NCBI GenBank assembly: GCA_017979445.1
Contig: CM030714.1
Location: forward strand, 42,698,826 to 42,762,825
Direction: 5' to 3'
Origin: Akebia trifoliata
Lineage: Eukaryota > Streptophyta > Magnoliopsida > Ranunculales > Lardizabalaceae
DNA length: 64,000 bases
Each line of letters starts with the position of its first letter. Within the stretch, counting starts at the first letter, position 1. The notes under the pieces were generated by a model that worked only from the letters and a program-made list of their open reading frames with translations, was not told the DNA's origin and did no database searches. A program made the position numbers and the translations under genes. Positions 11,658 to 21,899 of the stretch are shown here, in pieces.

Positions 11658-12321
11658 AAATGTGTTTACACTGTCAAAATCACGTGTTTATCTAAGTCAT
11701 TTTCCATAAGTCACTAGATTCCAACCCTATTTTAAAACATCATTTGAGTCAATTGAGTTTTTGTGTTTTTAAAAAATGATTAATTTTAATAATTAAAGTA
11801 TTTATTATCTTAATAATATATGTTTTTGAGACTAAGCATTAAATAATTGTAAACTGAGTTATACGATTTATCTCATCTAAAACAAAATGACTCGGGCGAG
11901 TCAACTTGATATGTATTGGGGGACATGCTATAAGGTGAGCTTTATAACTTCTTAAGTGAGAGTTTATAACTCACCCATGGACATACTAATAGAAGCCTGA
12001 ATTTGATTTTCGCCGAACACATTTTTTTTTCCAATTTAATAGATAAACCATAGAAGTGGCCCATGGATTTGCACCACTCGATACTAGTGAGCTACAAAAC
12101 TTAATGAAGGACTTACATCATCCAAGCTAAGTATAATCTGAATTGACAAAGTAATGAAGTTTGAGTTCTCGACAACTCTAGGGTGAATTCTCAACAACCA
12201 AACACTAGTGGAGTTTTAATTAACTCTCATTGTCAACTTTCAAAAGTACAACTAATAAGTTTATAGATTAAACTAACACAAAAAAAAAAAAAAAAAAAAT
12301 CTTAGGAATACAATTATGAAC
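11658..12321. other. Intergenic DNA
   Basis: AT-rich sequence with an A run of about 20 at 12280. No gene recognised. Confidence 0.4.
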
Positions 12322-12974
12322 CCTTGTTAGCAATCTCCCAATTAAATCATGAAAAATTCATGATTTTTTCAAAAACAAAATTTCTATAGGAGTATTATTC
12401 TCCAGATTATTGAGTTATTTTGAATAATTCACATATTTTAAGTTATAAATAATAAAAGAAAGAAGAAGAAAACATGTTTTTTTTTTAACGAATTTTTGTA
12501 AAACTCGATCGGAAAAAATGTTCTTCTAACTTGTTGTATATTGTAAAGTGTAAACTTGTAATTTGTAACATATAACACAAAATTGACTTTAAAACGACCA
12601 CGCTTCAAAATTTCGGAGGAATCCACAGCTTTTAGGTGACAAATGTCTTTATAGTCTTTAAAAAAAAATAATAATGACATAGCCCTCTATTTTTATTTGA
12701 TATACAGCCTTAATTTTTCAAATTGATGATTTGTCTTTTGACTTTGGTCTTTTTTTTTATAAATTAATGAAATAATAACTTCAATGCACTCATTATCAAC
12801 ACCATCATCAATATATCATCACCTTCACCATTAACATCACCAATTTCATCATCGCCATCAATATCATATTTTTCGTTTATCAAAATTTTGACCCGATTTT
12901 TGCATCCTAAAATCAAATAGAATTTGAATTTTCCATGTATCAAATTTTTGCCATATTCCAAAGTTCTAACAAGG
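12322..12974. mobile_element. Nonautonomous hAT-type element, copy 1
   Basis: The ends are inverted: CCTTGTTAGCAA on the left and TTCTAACAAGG on the right. Flanking octamers TTATGAAC and CTGTGAAC agree at six of eight positions, fitting a diverged 8-bp target-site duplication. The whole 653-bp body is a reverse-complement relative of the element at 52083-52812. It has no transposase, so it would need activity in trans. The 8-bp duplication points to the hAT superfamily. Confidence 0.85.
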
Positions 12975-14283
12975 CTGTGAACTAAACGTATCCGCAATGA
13001 TTTTGTATTCTACACAATGTGCCCAATGAGACCTTCCTATAATTGTTATGGCAAAAATTTGCATGATCCCTCTTAAAGGAAAGTGGTAAACAACAAAGTA
13101 TTCTTGATTAGAAAGTTAAGTAACTTGAAGTTCAAAGAAGGTGGTCTCTTGCCAAATATTTAACTATGTGGATAGTGAATCACAATTGCAAATATTTTTG
13201 TTATCATTATTATTATTATTATTATTATTTATAAGATAAAATTATTGATGGAAGACCGAGGAGTTCTCACAAGGAAGATATAATGACAATTACTCCCTAA
13301 TCACAATATCCCACTTAAACATAAAATCTTCAAAGAAAAAGTCCATGATATGAACTCCTTAAAGTATTTACATCAAAGAAAGAGCAAATTAGAAATATCA
13401 AAAATAAGTTGTTGAAAGTTATTCTCCTTATTATCGAACGTGCACGAATTCCTTTTTTTCATAAACCCCAACATATTGTGAATGGCGTTAACCTCTATTG
13501 AATCTTTAACCTGTCAGAAAAGAAATGGGTTTCCTACCCAAGAGAAGAGTTGCAAAAAGGTTGGGCTAAACACCACACGACCATAAATAAAGATAGGAAA
13601 TGGCCCCAAATAAAAGAAACTTTCACTTCTTCAAATACAGGGGTGAAAACTTAGAGCATCTCCCAACAGCCCCTTTAAAATAGTATCTTCGTCAAATTTG
13701 AAGGCGGTTTGCCCCTCTAAACCATGGTTTTACAATATGTTTTGACGTCTCTCGTCTATGAACGAGACCAAGTCATCCAATTTATTTGAGATGTCTCATT
13801 CAACAATGACATAATAGACTGACTTTTGAGACACTATTAGACTGAGTTTTGAGAAATACATCTCGTTGGTGGACAATATACAGAGGCGAATGGGACAAGA
13901 TTTAAATCTATACTCTAAACATTGTTGAACTCCAACCAATCCCTTCTCTTAAAAACATCTTTAAAAAATCTTCTTCTTCTTCTTCTTCACCTTTAATGGC
14001 GGAACAAATAAAGGGTATAATAAACTTGAGAAAGGGCAAAAATAAAAATTAGGGACCTTCACAGATTTAGAGATCCATTTGGAGTAGAATTTTGCAACAC
14101 ACACCGGTCTCTATATTTTTGGAGACCAAAAGTATTCATTTTTTCATTCAAGTATTCTTAAACGCCATTTTTTATCCTTTAAATTTCAAGCACAATCCCC
14201 TAATTTATTTTAAATTCCCTTTAAAAATGTGGCCCATCCAAAATGGAAATATAGGAACAATAATTAATAATGATGAAAATCGA
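12975..14283. other. Intergenic DNA with short SSRs
   Basis: Holds a (TTA)n tract at about 13206-13230 and a (TTC)n tract at about 13970-13988. The segment at 13720-13900 shares GAGACGAGATG-type words with several other places in the window (20.0, 41.2, 60.0 and 61.4 kb), suggesting a dispersed, decayed repeat. No gene. Confidence 0.4.
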
Positions 14284-14387
14284 TTACAATATTACAAATA
14301 AAGGCTTAATAATTAATAATTCAATTAATAAGAAAAAAAAACTTAAGAACGAGGAAAAAGAATCTGGTGGGAAGGAAGAAGAACATT

Positions 14388-15056
14388 TCAAAAGGCCAAA
14401 GTAGCCATGACAGCCAAACCGCTCAAAACGATTCCGACTTTGTGACTCGTGTTCGAACCCGAGTCGTCCCCATTCGGTCCTGCTGCAGTATCCGGTGCTG
14501 ATCCCACCGGTGGGATTACTCCTGGTGTGGGCACCTCTGCTGACGCAGTAGGACTCGTTGTAGGAGTGCCTGTCTCCGGTGATTCTGTTGGTGTTGCCGA
14601 ACTTGCTGGTACTGTCGCAATTGCCGGAGGGGAAGCTGGCGTTGGTGATGGGATTGGTGTACTTGCCGGAGGTGTCACTGGGGTTGGAGGAGTAGATGCC
14701 GGAGATGAAACCGGTGGCGACCCACCTGCCGATGGAGTGACTGCTGGAGAAATTGTTGGTGTTGGAGAGGCTTTGGGTGTAACCGGAGTTGGTGGATGAG
14801 ATGCCGGAGATGGAACCGGTGGTGATCCTCCGGCCGATGGAGTGACTGCCGGAGTAATTGTCGGCGCTGGAGATGATTTGGGGGGAGATGAAGATGGGGA
14901 TTTTGAAGGGGATGGGAGAGGGGTTGGTGGAGATTTTGAAGGGGATTTCGCCGGAGGTGTTGATGTTACTGATTTTGGTGACGGTGCAGGCGCCTGTGCA
15001 AGGCCGGAATCTGACCCACACAATAACAAGAAAGCGAGTATACAAAGTCGATACAT
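14388..15056 (-). CDS. Classical arabinogalactan protein (GPI-anchored)
   Basis: A 222-residue single-exon protein with the three classical AGP parts. An N-terminal signal peptide (1-20, cleavage after GLA) exposes QAPAPSP. A long Pro/Ala/Ser/Thr region follows, full of AP, SP, TP and PT pairs, the substrate pattern for prolyl hydroxylation and type II arabinogalactan addition. It contains a 35-residue unit repeated twice in tandem, each with PAVTPSAGGSPPV and PPTPVTP. The end is a small-residue stretch (GDDSGSNTSHK) followed by a hydrophobic tail, a GPI-attachment signal. Other members of the family act at the plasma membrane and wall; no specific role can be read here. The GC-rich repeats leave long open frames on the opposite strand and in another minus frame; these lack domain character and are shadows. 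Confidence 0.9.
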   Translation of the reverse strand: MYRLCILAFLLLCGSDSGLAQAPAPSPKSVTSTPPAKSPSKSPPTPLPSPSKSPSSSPPKSSPAPTITPAVTPSAGGSPPVPSPASHPPTPVTPKASPTPTISPAVTPSAGGSPPVSSPASTPPTPVTPPASTPIPSPTPASPPAIATVPASSATPTESPETGTPTTSPTASAEVPTPGVIPPVGSAPDTAAGPNGDDSGSNTSHKVGIVLSGLAVMATLAF

Positions 15057-15062
15057 TGTAGT

Positions 15063-15064
<2 letters not shown>

Positions 15065-15101
<37 letters not shown>
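15065..15101. repeat. (GA)n microsatellite in the AGP 5' UTR
   Basis: About 18 GA units lie immediately upstream of the AGP start codon; on the AGP sense strand this is a (CT)n tract. CT-rich leaders are common in plant genes and can bind BPC/GAGA-type factors. Length variation is expected. Confidence 0.95.
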
Positions 15102-15103
<2 letters not shown>

Positions 15104-15195
15104 TTTGAAGGCTTAAAGTGATGAAGGGTTTTGAGAACTTTACGAAGAGATTCCAATGAATGAAGTTACTAAGAGAAACAGGTGTGAGAGGACAG

Positions 15196-15203
15196 ATTTA
15201 TAT
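15196..15203 (-). promoter_or_regulatory. Putative TATA box of the AGP gene
   Basis: ATATAAAT on the minus strand, about 140 bases before the AGP start, leaving room for a short leader that includes the CT tract. Confidence 0.5.
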
Positions 15204-15943
15204 GTTAAAAGTTTAAGAAATGTGACCGTTGGGTTGGTGGGTCCCATTGTCAACGGCTACAAGTAGTAATGTAGCCGTTACTTGGAGGTGCTTGACTTCA
15301 TTGAATCGATCTGTTTGTTTGTACTTTTATAGTGGTTTTGGTTTGTATACAGTTTTAAGCTCACCGAGTCGACTAGAAAACTCGAGGAACAAATTTATCG
15401 AATTAACTCAAAAACTATATGAGTTGAATCAAATTCTTTTCCGAGTCAGTTTGTAAATGCACCGAGTGACCCTTTCCTTGTTAAGATAATGAGCAAAAAG
15501 GCCTTGTTAAGGTTCATCCACCTTCAAAAATGCCTTCAGATGTGTAAAACATGACCTCGGGATTTGTTACGAAACTCGAGTACTTATTTTACAAATCTCA
15601 GGGTCTTTTGATGGTGGATGAGGTTTAGTAAAGCTTTTTTTTTTTTTTTTCGTTTTTTTCTTCACTATCTTAGTAAGGCTTGTTGGACTCTAAAGAAACT
15701 TACCAACGATATCGCAAAATATTAGAAGAGTACACATTTCAAAATATAGTTTTTTAAAATTGCCTGCTTTCGAGATGACTTAGATATGGGTCACCACATT
15801 TTGGTGAGTATTTGACATACATCCCTATGTATTCAAATTCATAAGATGTGTCATTTACCTCGGTTTTCCCTTATTGACTAATGAAACTGTGGACATGGGA
15901 TTTTCAACTCTTTTTGAAACATCCCTCCACTTTGGGGTGTTTT
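15204..15943. other. AGP promoter region and intergenic DNA
   Basis: Non-coding. A T run of about 14 lies near 15637-15650. No other gene seen. Confidence 0.35.
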
Positions 15944-17540
15944 GGAGTCGCCACCATTCATTTTCAAAAATGGGTGTGAATGGTCACCCGAAATTGTATT
16001 TTTTGAAAAAACATGTCATTTTTTACGTTTGATGACTCTCGTAGGATAGGGTACATGGTCCAACCTTGATTCAAGGTAAGGGGGTCCATTTATGGAGTAA
16101 GGAAGGTGTTAGGCACCTTACTCCATCCACCATAGGTGGTAACCTCGGATTCGGTCTTTTAAAATAAAAAAAGAAAAAGCAAAATCGAAAAAGAAGTCGA
16201 TGTGTGCCCTCAAGTGTGAGGGACTTTCGATATTGGTTCAAATCATTGAGGGCACCCTTATTGAAGAAGGGGCCCTTTGGTGATTTAAATCATTGTGGTG
16301 TGTGCAAATATGTAGAGAAAGGGAGAGTAGAAGAGGGAATTGGGGGGGTGTTCTTTTGTCCAAACCCACATTGTTCCTTCCTTGACTTCCTTTGACTTTC
16401 ATTGATGAGCTTCTTTTTCTTTTCTTGGTTTGCTTGAGAGAAAGTTGAGAGTTCAGAGTTAGAAATTTTTGAGAATTAAGAGTAAAGGGTTGAGTATGTA
16501 AGGTGAGTTGAGGGTTGAGAGTAGTGAGAAAAGAGTTATCTTTTTTTAGAAGATTTTTTATCAAATTTCCATTAGGGATTGAGAGTTGAGAACGATGGGA
16601 TTTTTATAGAATTTGAGAGTTATTTTGAGGGATAGAGTTGGATGAAATGAAGAAAAATGATAGAATGGTTATAAGTTTGAGAAAGAAGTGGGTGTAATTT
16701 AGAGGAGATTGGAGGGTATTTAGGGAAGGGGGGTTAAATTGGTGAGTTTTGACCCAAATGATTTGGATCCTACCCAACCCATTTGGGTGAAGTGTTTAGT
16801 GGGGGTGAGATGATGGGTGTTTAAGATGGTGGTTGTGATTAAGTGGTGTTTGGTTTAAGAGAATAGAGGATTTAAGAGGGTGATTGATGATATTTTGGGA
16901 GGGTGGAAATGAAGGGTTGAGATAAGTTGATGGGAAAGGATGAATGTTTGATTTGAGAGGATAGGTGTAGGTTTAGATTGTAGATATAGGTTTTGTAGGA
17001 AATGATGGGGGTAGATTAGGGGGAGATGTAGGTTATAAGTGTTTGATTTGAGAGAATGGATAGGATAAGTTAGGTTGGAGGTGTGGGTAGATATTTAAAG
17101 AAAAGGTGATGGGATAGGTTGGGGATGAGGGATGTGAGATGGGATGATGACATGTGTCACACCTTGATGATTGTGGTGATTGGTTGTGATGTTGGATTGG
17201 GTTGAGTTGGGTTTGGGTTTAACGATTTGGGCTTGGGTAGAGTGTTTGGTTGAGCTTAGGTTGTTGGTTGAATAAGAATGGATTTGGGTTGAGTTGAATA
17301 GGCTTGGATAATGGGTAGAATAAGAATGGGTTTGGGCTTACGTTGAATTGAGTTGAGGAGTGTAGAAGGGTGGTAAGGGATTTGGTCCGTGGGCCACATG
17401 AGAAGCCTTGGGCCGTTTATTGAAAATAGGATGACAAAATACATTGTATTTTTGTAGGTTTGGGCATCGGAGCCCATTCTAATTTTTGTGATTTTTGGGG
17501 CATTTTGCGTCGAGGGCCCGATCAAATTTGGGTGTCTACA
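15944..17540 (-). mobile_element. Ty3/gypsy-type LTR with adjoining primer-binding site
   Basis: Read on the minus strand, it starts TGTAGACACCCAAATTTG at 17540 and runs about 1.58 kb. It then meets TGGTGGCGACTCC (15944-15956), which begins with the TGG that pairs with tRNA CCA ends and looks like a PBS. Near that end it has GTGCCTAACACCTTCCTTAC, a phrase I recall from long LTRs of the plant Tat/Ogre group. No gag, protease or polymerase sequence follows. GAAACAT occurs on both sides (15916-15922 and 17541-17547), a possible target duplication. This is therefore a lone LTR with a scrap of internal sequence. Short frames inside are not genes. Confidence 0.65.
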
Positions 17541-18845
17541 GAAACATGCCACAACAACCCTTATCTCTAACCTTTAACCAAAATCCTTGATTTTTTTTTT
17601 CTTTCCAAAACCAGTCATCTTCAACCCAAGCTAACATTTTTTACTCACATTTTCAACCTTTAGATTTTATCTACTTAAACATTCGAGCATCAATAATAAG
17701 ATGAGACTTTTGTAGAAATAGAAGACCATGAAATTTTGGGAACAAAAGTCAAGGGTTCAATTAGGTGAGGTTGAAAATGCTGGATTGAAGATGAGGAGCT
17801 TGAAGATGGCATATTTTATAAAGAAATAATCAATGATTTTCATTAATGGGGGGATAGAAATGATGAATTGAAGATGATTGATTTTGAAAAGGGTTTTTAG
17901 TTAAAGGTAGAAGATGAGGCATTTGGGTATTTCTATAGAAAAGTTGAAAAGGATGGACTGAAGATGAGGTTGAATGGATCATAAATAATTTATCGAAAAG
18001 GTTGAAGAGCTTAAAGATAACTATTTTAGAAAGAAAAAAAAAAAGGAATTTTTGTTACAACTTGAAGATGAGGGTAATCAGGCCATTGTAGGAGATTTTT
18101 TAGATCTTTAACTCTTCAAGATTTGTACTATTGATGATGCTTAAATATTCAAAATATGTGTCATCTTATCACTTTTTATAGATGTCTTCTATGTTGATCT
18201 TACCTGAAAAGACATCGATGTGGTGCCAAAGGGCCTTCGATGATCAAGTTAGTGTTTGATAGAAAGACAAAGCAAAGATAATAAGTTTAAAGGCGGAGAG
18301 GTATAGAGTGTTGTGCCATCGGTTTGAATTAGAGAAGTCTCTATATTTATAGAGTTGACTCATTAATACATAGCATGTAACCATTTCTCATGTTGTCCAG
18401 TATTAATGACTCATGATGTAACTATGGTATGAAAGATCTACTCCTTTTTTTTTTTCTTCTCATAATAATAACCTTAAGGTTCTACTACTCTTGATTTTTG
18501 TAACTAGCATGAGGAATGACTTTTTTTTTGTAACTACTTCAACTCGATGACTACTCGATTTTTTGAGTTAACTCAGTCGTATTATGCACTTGAGATTTAT
18601 TCTACCAACGCCATTCTTATATATTATTCCATGATAATTCCTCCACTTGACACTACTTAGATAGTTTTAAGGGTGAAATTTATAAGTCCGGGCTATTGTA
18701 AAATTATATTTGATGGTGTAGAACCTTAAGAGGAATTGGTTCCTTGAGAAAATCGAATTTCTTTTGGATGTTATATTGAGAAGTGGGTTCCACACTCTAT
18801 AGAAAAGTTGGCTGCTTTGAATGAAATACCTTTATGCAATTTTAT
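17541..18845. other. Intergenic DNA
   Basis: The first half is rich in GATGAAG / TTGAAGATG repeats reminiscent of a degenerate repeat. No gene, RNA or clear element boundary recognised. Confidence 0.35.
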
Positions 18846-19110
18846 TAAGGGGTTGGCTCCTTTAAGGGCCATACCTCTTTTAGACAATACAATTAGGGGT
18901 TGGCTACCTAATGGGGCGAAACTATTTAGGGCTTGGCTCCCTAGAGGGGTCACACCACCTTGTGTGAAATTGTTAAGGGGTCGGCTCCTTAGAGGGAATG
19001 AACTACCTTGTGCGAAACTGTTAAGGGGTCGGCTCCTTAGAAGGGCTGAACCACCTTGGGTGCACATCGGCGAAAGGTTGGCTCGGCCGAACCACCTTGG
19101 CATTAAATTA
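18846..19110. repeat. 48-bp minisatellite, about six units
   Basis: The phrase TTGGCTCC / TCGGCTCC recurs at 18853, 18900, 18933, 18981, 19029 and (degenerate) 19078. Spacings are 47, 33, 48, 48 and 49 bases, so one unit carries a 15-base deletion. Typical unit content: TTAAGGGGTCGGCTCCTTAG followed by AGGG, a variable part and ACCACCTTG. Because 48 is a multiple of three, both strands stay open for about 110 codons; this is not evidence of a gene. Confidence 0.85.
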
Positions 19111-19659
19111 ATCGAGGATCGAATACCTTAGAGACCGAACCACTTGGAGTGTGGATCAAATTTAGGGTACCCACTAAGATTAACAACTTTTAATTTTAAT
19201 TAAAGTACATATATTTCAAGATACCTCTTGCTTAGTGTTTGATTAGGCTACTAATTTTGTAGGAAAAGTTACAAATAAATTAAATTTATTGGTTGGGTAT
19301 CTATTGGGTGCCCAAAGAAGATACGATACTTATCGGATCCCTAAGATGACTACTTGGAACCAAACCCTAAAATGATTGGGTCCATGATTATACACAAAAT
19401 AAACTAATTGTTTTGGAGGTTTTAATAAAGATTTTTTTTTTCCCATTTTCCTTGATGATTAAATGTAAAAAATAAAAAAATAATCAAAGAATAAAGATAA
19501 CTTGAAAATAAACCGTAAAATTAATCTTCATTGATTCAACCTCTTACAAAATTCAAAAGGAGATGAATACAAAAAGAGAGAGTAGAAGAAGAAGAAGTAC
19601 GATTTTTGTTTGGTATGTTCAGAGTGTGCATTGAGAATTTTAAAAAGAGCGTAAAAACG

Positions 19660-19700
<41 letters not shown>

Positions 19701-20194
19701 GGTCAGATGGTTACATAGAGATTTTTTGGTTGTGCAAAGAGTCACTGCCTTTAGTAAAACACCGCAAAATTGGTGATATTAGATTTACCCCTACAAAATA
19801 CAGGAGTAGGTTTAGATTTTTGACCAAAAGTCAATATCATTTTTATATGAATTAATGATGAAAATTTGATTTAACAATTTAATTTTTGAAATGTATTTTG
19901 AAAAAAAAAATTAAAATTTTAGCATTAATTCAATGATAGAAATAGACGTTGACATTTAGCCAAGAGGTAATTTTTGTAAGGTGATTTCACTAAATTACCC
20001 ATATTTAAATCATTAAAAAATTAATTACTGTACATAAAAAAGTAAAACTCAGTTGACTCGGCCAAGTTTAATTAACTCGTCTGAGATTTTGACGAGTTAT
20101 ATGGGATCTCGAACGTGTCAATGTCAAGGATGATTCTCATCGGACATTTCACTCGTCTAAGATAATTTTTAAAACCAATCAAAAGAAAATAAAC
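19111..20194. other. Intergenic DNA with (AT)n tract
   Basis: Contains (TA)n of about 14 units at 19661-19688 followed by a T run. The segment 20040-20160 shares GACTCG / CTCGTC-type words with the dispersed repeat at 13.7, 41.2, 60.0 and 61.4 kb. No gene. Confidence 0.4.
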
Positions 20195-20607
20195 TAGGGT
20201 TGTCAATAGACCAGATCAAACCCAAAATTCGATTTGATAACTTCAGATCTGGATAAGTTTTTTTGATATCGATAAGGATCCAATCTGATAAGATTTCGAT
20301 CTTATATCTTATTGGATCGAATCTAGATCAATCATGTCCTGATCCTATATATGTTAGAAAATATATAATATTATATAATATATTTACTGAGATGTTTAAG
20401 GTTTCTTTAGATTTGTATATAAAATCAAGTTTGACTTGTTTTGGATCCGATCTGATGGTTAATGGATCGATTCTGGATCTTAATATTGAGTTCTGATAAA
20501 AACCCGATCCAATACTTATCAGATCAATCGTGGACCCAATTTGATCCTTATTGGATTAGTATTAAATTGACCTCGACCTAATCCAATCCGATCCATTAAC
20601 ATCCCTA
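20195..20607. mobile_element. hAT-type MITE with TAGGG termini
   Basis: Ends are TAGGGTTGTCAAT on the left and the complement of TAGGGATGTTAAT on the right. The flanking octamers AAATAAAC and CATTAAAC match at six of eight positions, as expected for an aged 8-bp duplication. The 413-bp body repeats variants of GGATCGGATC / GATCCAATCCGATCC. TAGGG ends plus an 8-bp duplication are hAT-like. No transposase. Confidence 0.75.
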
Positions 20608-21899
20608 CATTAAACCGACAAAAACTTTGAATTGATCACCATCTCATTTGAATTAATCGCAAGGTTACCTAATTCGTTGGTGAGTTATCGACTCGTGAAT
20701 CGATTCGTAGTATGGTTCACCATCAATGTGATCCTTAAATTTTTTACATATTTGAGACATCCCTAAAAATTATTAATATTTGAGACATCCCTCAAAATCT
20801 TAAACTGATAGCATATTTGACTTTGGTCTTTATTAATAGACTAATGGAAAGTAATCAAAATATCCTCATCTTCAACCTATGTGTGTGTCTCTCTAAATGC
20901 GTATGAAGCAGCAACAGATGAAGAACATAATAAGAGGGATATGCAATTAGGTACTCTCTCTCTCTCTCTCTCTCTAAGTCCTATGCAATCAAATGACATT
21001 CAAAGATAACAAAGAGAACTTTGTTAGATTCCAGATCCTCCCCACTGTGTTCTTCTCTAGATTGATTATAGGGCACAGCTTTTGGGTTTAGAAAATTCCT
21101 AACAAGCCAATCTTCCCAATGGAGTTGCCATTTTTCGATGACTGACACTAGGATTTGGGCAATTTTTTTCCATTAACAATCTCCAGGGCATGATATTGAA
21201 TTGTTACATTTAGGGTTTGGATCCACCAAAAGTCTTGAAGTAGTATAGGATCCACTTTGGTTTGAGTATTAAATTGATGAAATACCCTCTTGTTGGGTTT
21301 AAAGTTATGAAATTGGATCCTTGGAAATGTTTGATTCTGAAATTTTGAAAATTGTTTTTTCATATTGCGGGTATGTATTTGAGTCTTAAAGTAATTAAAT
21401 TTGTGTAATTGATTTGCAGTCATGATGGATAAATATGCTTGTTCGATCCAATTCTTGTATTAAAAAAAAAAAAATTTGCACTGTGGTGAGAAATTGTGAT
21501 TACTGAAGACAATGTGGTTAGTCAAATGCACTGGCTATATGTTGCGGAACATGAACCTTCTCGTGGACAATTTGTCATTTGTCACCGATGTAGGTAACTA
21601 TCTCTATTTCTGACCCAACTGTAATTTCTGGGAGACCATTTTGCAAAACGTATAATCAGCTATTAGTGTCATCCAACATGCAATTGACCCAATTTTCTCA
21701 AATTCATGGATACCTCTTGAATGGGCAATAATAGCCTTAAAATCGAACCAAACTCGCATTTCTAACCAAACAAACACATTGGGTCATTAAGTATTGGAAT
21801 TAACTTGGTGGTTAGGACAGTTGCTTTTACTTGTTTGTATGCTCTTAGCTATTGAACGTTAGACTCTAAACTCTTGGAACAGGAAGACATCTTAAACCA
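20608..21899 (+). other. 5' flank and probable leader/intron of the maturase gene
   Basis: A (TC)n tract lies at 20952-20975. Upstream of the maturase frame an in-frame TAA is at 21867-21869, and a possible acceptor (GGAACAG) ends at 21882. The frame is then open through GRHLKP into MQAY. A short 5' exon carrying the organellar presequence may lie between about 21.0 and 21.6 kb, but I cannot fix its position. Confidence 0.4.

Noticed and set aside
14449..14799. A 116-codon plus-strand frame opposite the AGP gene
   Set aside because: A Gly/Val/Asp-rich shadow of the GC-rich Pro/Ser/Thr codons; no independent evidence.
14284..15156. A 290-codon minus-strand frame overlapping the AGP gene in another phase
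   Set aside because: Composition (Ser, Thr, Asn, Gly repeats) follows from reading the AGP codons out of frame. It starts with Leu/Ser runs made by the CT microsatellite and lacks a signal peptide or domain.
18771..19131. Two long frames, one on each strand
   Set aside because: Both are produced by the 48-bp minisatellite, whose unit length is a multiple of three.
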